From positions 1 through 5,766 of the forward strand of contig QHNB01000257.1 in assembly GCA_003217965.1 (NCBI GenBank): a stretch of DNA of 5,766 nucleotides, written 5' to 3'. How positions within the stretch are numbered: the first letter of the stretch is position 1; every line of letters begins with the position of its first letter. This DNA comes from Verrucomicrobiota bacterium. Its GTDB lineage: Bacteria > Verrucomicrobiota > Verrucomicrobiia > Chthoniobacterales > UBA10450. The position numbers were made by a program, and so were the translations under genes. Under the pieces are notes generated by a model. That model had not been told where the DNA came from. It searched no databases and saw only the letters and a list, made by a program, of their open reading frames with translations. Positions 5,605 to 5,766 of this stretch are shown in pieces.

Positions 5605-5766
5605 ATGAAGATGATTAAACGCGACGAGTTGCCTTTCCTCGGGCTTTCTAATGAATTCGTTGGAAAAGAGCACGGCGTCGGCAACTCCATTTTCTTCGTC
5701 ACCGCTTCGCCGGGTCAATCTGTCAGGCTTCATCGGCATGACTACGATGAGTTGATCCTGGTGCAG
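5605..5766 (+). CDS. Cupin-domain protein, N-terminal part, cut by the window edge
   Basis: The frame is open for 54 codons from an ATG at 5605 to the right edge. Residues 37-49 (GQSVRLHRHDYDE) fit the first cupin motif G-x5-HxH-x3-E exactly, with H43, H45 and E49 as probable metal ligands. The next strand, LILVQ, is also typical. The start MKMIKRDELPFL and the strand NSIFFVTASPG suit a small cytoplasmic single-domain cupin, or the N-terminal cupin of an AraC-type regulator; the cut prevents a choice. The start could also be the ATG at 5611. Possible ribosome-binding bases are AAAGG (5587-5591), rather distant, and GAG (5596-5598). A tiny frame (ATG 5601 to TAA 5618, five codons) overlaps the start. 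The gene is divergent from the hydrolase unit. Confidence 0.8.
   Translation, partial: MKMIKRDELPFLGLSNEFVGKEHGVGNSIFFVTASPGQSVRLHRHDYDELILVQ

Overview
This is a bacterial chromosomal window with ordinary gene density. Six protein genes fill almost all of it, and I see no RNA gene, insertion sequence, phage gene or CRISPR array. The best lineage clue is the long TPR protein (1542-3476, minus). Its N-terminal 'FTNST..G.FDDSL' block, its linker around GESLASVQK and its C-terminal end around AYQDFLSLWQEAD match, from memory, the extracytoplasmic half of the Ser/Thr-kinase/TPR proteins that are expanded in Acidobacteriota and also occur in soil Verrucomicrobiota. I infer a soil acidobacterium or relative; nothing in the window proves the genus.

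Layout, left to right. A cupin-like gene on the minus strand runs off the left edge (2-439). A 102-bp AT-rich gap separates it from a divergent, complete PhzF-family isomerase gene (542-1471, plus). A 70-bp convergent gap with one small hairpin follows. Three minus-strand genes come next. Read in their own direction they are a secreted Asp-nucleophile alpha/beta hydrolase (5429-4512), a PLP-dependent D-cysteine desulfhydrase/ACC-deaminase-family enzyme (4461-3499), and the TPR protein (about 3476-1542). The gaps are about 50 and 20 bp, so they look like one transcription unit. A 175-bp divergent region with several short palindromes separates this set from a second cupin gene (plus, from 5605) that runs off the right edge.

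How the genes work together. The three-gene minus-strand unit is the only clear operon. I see no pathway that needs all three products: one is a probably exported hydrolase, one a cytoplasmic PLP enzyme, and one a probably exported or membrane-anchored protein-interaction scaffold. The two edge cupins and the PhzF protein are small-molecule enzymes of unknown substrate.

The most interesting item is the TPR protein. It looks like the output half of a kinase-TPR receptor without its kinase, and it has no convincing ATG start. I found no strong evidence for a new multi-gene system. The remaining leads are short inverted repeats in the promoter regions and active-site residues that refine or contradict the likely automatic annotation.
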